In this document: positions 6,893 to 8,068 of the stretch, piece by piece
Layout of the letters: each line of letters starts with the position of its first letter
Numbering within the stretch: the stretch's first letter is position 1
Assembly (NCBI GenBank): GCA_013214985.1
Contig: JABSRY010000088.1
Span: 1 to 8,068, forward strand
Direction: 5' to 3'
From: Hyphomicrobiales bacterium
Lineage (GTDB): Bacteria; Pseudomonadota; Alphaproteobacteria; Rhizobiales; OSC116
DNA: 8,068 bases
Position numbers and translations under genes: made by a program
The notes under the pieces: model-generated
What the model was told of the DNA's origin: nothing
Database searches by the model: none
Seen by the model: the letters and a program-made list of their open reading frames with translations, nothing else

Positions 6893-7105
6893 ATGTTCGG
6901 TATTAGCGATCAAAAACAAGCGAAAATCCACTATAATTCACCCGATTATATTGTGATAGAAGCGGGTGATCATGTAAGTTGCGCCGTAACAGGCAAGCAA
7001 ATTTTATTGGCAGATTTAAAATATTGGAATGTTGAGCGACAAGAAGCTTATGTTGATGGCGCTGCGATGATTAAACGTGAACTAGAATTTAAATCCGTTA
7101 AGTAA
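6893..7105 (+). CDS. DUF2093 family protein, copy 1
   Basis: This 70-residue soluble protein of unknown function carries the DUF2093 core: an early A-x-I/L-x-Y strand, then C-A-V-T-G (residues 30-34), then Y-W-N-V-E-R-Q-E-A-Y (44-53). There is a single cysteine, so no zinc ribbon is formed within one chain. Family members are small alphaproteobacterial proteins, often next to xseA. The AAGG Shine-Dalgarno sequence overlaps the xseA stop codon and is 6 nt from the ATG, so the gene is almost certainly co-translated with xseA. A second copy follows after 17 nt. A link to ExoVII function is suggested only by position. Confidence 0.88.
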   Translation: MFGISDQKQAKIHYNSPDYIVIEAGDHVSCAVTGKQILLADLKYWNVERQEAYVDGAAMIKRELEFKSVK

Positions 7106-7122
7106 CGTAAGAAAGTTATATT

Positions 7123-7335
7123 ATGTTTGGCATTGGTGAAGAAAAACAAGCAGAGTTACGCTATTTTGCGGCAGACTATCAGCTAATTAAAAAAGGCTCA
7201 TATGTAATTTGCGCAGTAACTGGCGAAAAAATCGATCTGGATAGCTTAAATTATTGGAATGTCGAGCGTCAAGAAGCCTATATTAATGGTGCCGCATCTT
7301 TAAAACGCGAGCTTGAAATTAAACAAAAAACATAA
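7123..7335 (+). CDS. DUF2093 family protein, copy 2 (tandem paralogue)
   Basis: This second 70-residue DUF2093 protein matches copy 1 at about 40 of 70 positions by eye, with no gaps. The C-A-V-T-G and Y-W-N-V-E-R-Q-E-A-Y cores and the K-R-E-L-E ending are identical, while residues 15-29 and 35-43 differ most. Both copies are intact and the same length, so neither looks like a decaying duplicate. It lies 17 nt downstream of copy 1 in a different frame, with only a weak A/G-rich ribosome site (AAGAAAG). Function is unknown; divergence with the core kept suggests two selected roles or a heterodimer, which is inference. Confidence 0.87.
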   Translation: MFGIGEEKQAELRYFAADYQLIKKGSYVICAVTGEKIDLDSLNYWNVERQEAYINGAASLKRELEIKQKT

Positions 7336-7406
7336 GCCGAAGGTTTAGATCTGTCACTGGTTTATTTTCCATATATTACAATAGCTTATTAGTACATATA
7401 GATGAC

Positions 7407-7422
7407 TAATATTTAAATATTA
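7407..7422. repeat. Perfect 16-bp AT-only palindrome
   Basis: TAATATTTAAATATTA is its own reverse complement. It lies in the AT-rich 168-bp gap between the second DUF2093 gene and the chemoreceptor fragment. Such a palindrome may extrude or act as a protein site, but in very AT-rich DNA chance is a real explanation. No T-tailed GC hairpin typical of a terminator is visible in this gap. Confidence 0.4.
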
Positions 7423-7468
7423 ATAAAATCAACAAGTTAATTAATGCTAAAGCATAAATCGTAATAAT

Positions 7469-7499
7469 TATAGCTATTCAAACCATAGAATGGGCTATA
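7469..7499 (+). promoter_or_regulatory. Imperfect hairpin over the chemoreceptor ribosome site
   Basis: TATAGC at 7469-7474 pairs with GCTATA at 7494-7499, and ATTC at 7476-7479 pairs with GAAT at 7488-7491, leaving a small internal bulge and an 8-nt loop. The only G-rich stretch before the ATG at 7504 (TGGG, 7491-7494) lies inside the 3' arm, so folding would hide the ribosome site. The pairing is visible; the regulatory role is speculative. Confidence 0.25.
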
Positions 7500-7503
7500 A
7501 ATA

Positions 7504-8031
7504 ATGCAGTTATATTTCAATAAATTTAATAATATCAAAGTCGTTTGGCAAATCAGAATCATCACGCTTCTTAGCATTTTTACGCTATTGGCAATGCAAT
7601 TAAATTCTTATACTGACGCTAATCAAGTCACTGGGGCAAATATTAATACCGAAAATATAGCGTATAAGGCCAATCTGTTTAGTAAAATTTATACCTATGG
7701 TTTGCAAATGAGAAGATCAGAAAAAGATTATCTCAATAGGCTTCAAGATAAATATATTAAAAAATATGAAGCTGCGTTAGCTAAGTCTATTCAATTGACC
7801 GATATATTTTATTCGGTGGCGGTTACAGCGGACGAAAAATCAAAAATCAAACATGTGATTTCTGGCCTAAATGCGTCAGGCGAGCAATTCTCAAAAGTTG
7901 TTGCAATGGCTGTGAAATTAGGGTTAACACCCGATACAGGCCTAAAAGGCGAACTGCGCCGCGCCGTTCATAAAGTTGAAGAAATTATTAGTATACACGC
8001 CTCACTCCAAGACCCGAAAGTCTTGATGTGA
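7504..8031 (+). pseudogene. Methyl-accepting chemotaxis protein, HBM-type sensor, truncated after the first module
   Basis: The 175 residues begin with a basic N-terminus and one membrane helix (about 17-34), followed by a periplasmic helical region. The motif Q-M-R-R-S-E-K-D-Y-L-N-R (68-79) and the G-L-x-G-E-L-R-R-A-V-H-K-V-E region near 147-160 are typical of the HBM (helical bimodular) ligand-binding domain known from McpS. In that domain a second L-R-R-x-E-K-D-Y motif should follow S-L-Q-D-P-K-V-L-M almost at once. Here a TGA comes directly after the methionine, and the remaining bases encode nothing similar in any frame. The second sensor module, second membrane helix, HAMP and signalling domains are missing, so no signalling is possible. 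The gene was most likely cut by an insertion at about 8030. No chemotaxis partners are in the window. Confidence 0.8.
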
Positions 8032-8068
8032 TATTATACGGAAATTATCTGTAACTTGATCTCGGAAG
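8030..8068. mobile_element. Possible end of an insertion sequence at the right edge
   Basis: Chemoreceptor homology ends abruptly at about 8030 and the sequence continues as TGATATTATACGG and onward with no coding match. A TG start and a break in the middle of a domain fit an insertion-sequence terminus, but only 39 bases are visible and no family can be assigned. The alternative is a simple nonsense or frameshift mutation followed by drift. Confidence 0.35.

Noticed and set aside
7331..7345. Hairpin AAGCC-GAA-GGTTT after the second DUF2093 gene as a terminator
   Set aside because: The stem is short, needs a G-T pair and has no following T-run, so termination there is not supported.
7444..7455. 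ATGCT/AGCAT inverted repeat as a regulatory hairpin
   Set aside because: The loop is only 2 nt and the stem 5 bp, which is expected by chance in this AT-rich stretch.

Overview
The window looks like part of a low-GC alphaproteobacterial chromosome, most likely Rhizobiales-like. The main clue is the block purD / xseA / DUF2093: DUF2093 is an essentially alphaproteobacterial family, commonly found just downstream of xseA. The AT-rich intergenic DNA and codon use point to a low-GC lineage. I cannot name a genus from sequence alone.

Layout from left to right. (1) Positions 1-40, minus strand, read as the N-terminus of what looks like an IS630-type transposase, so the left edge probably lies inside an insertion sequence. 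(2) A plus-strand pair follows: a GFA/CENP-V-type zinc protein (266-637) and a small four-helix membrane protein (661-1059). (3) Convergent to it is an HxlR-type regulator with a C-terminal SCP2-like domain (1061-1774). Upstream of that is an acyl-CoA dehydrogenase-family gene carrying two apparent lesions, an in-frame amber codon and a start codon out of frame (1822-2936). A 7-bp inverted repeat sits in its probable promoter. (4) On the minus strand, purD (3937-5229) and a patatin/RssA-like hydrolase (3041-3901) form a likely operon. (5) A divergent 164-bp control region (5230-5393) contains a perfect hairpin and a repeated TGTGCGCA motif. (6) On the plus strand, xseA (5394-6884) is followed by two tandem DUF2093 paralogues (6893-7105 and 7123-7335), closely spaced enough to be one operon. 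(7) After an AT-rich gap comes the N-terminus of an HBM-type chemoreceptor (7504-8031). It stops exactly where the second helical module should continue, and the last ~39 bases look foreign.

The central part is housekeeping: purine synthesis (PurD) and DNA-end processing (ExoVII large subunit). The left and right parts are accessory and decaying, with mobile-element sequence certain at neither edge but likely at both. I do not see a convincing new defence, toxin-antitoxin, CRISPR or biosynthetic system. The observations most worth following up are the duplicated DUF2093 gene beside xseA, the doubly damaged dehydrogenase beside its probable regulator, and the repeated motif in the purD/xseA control region.
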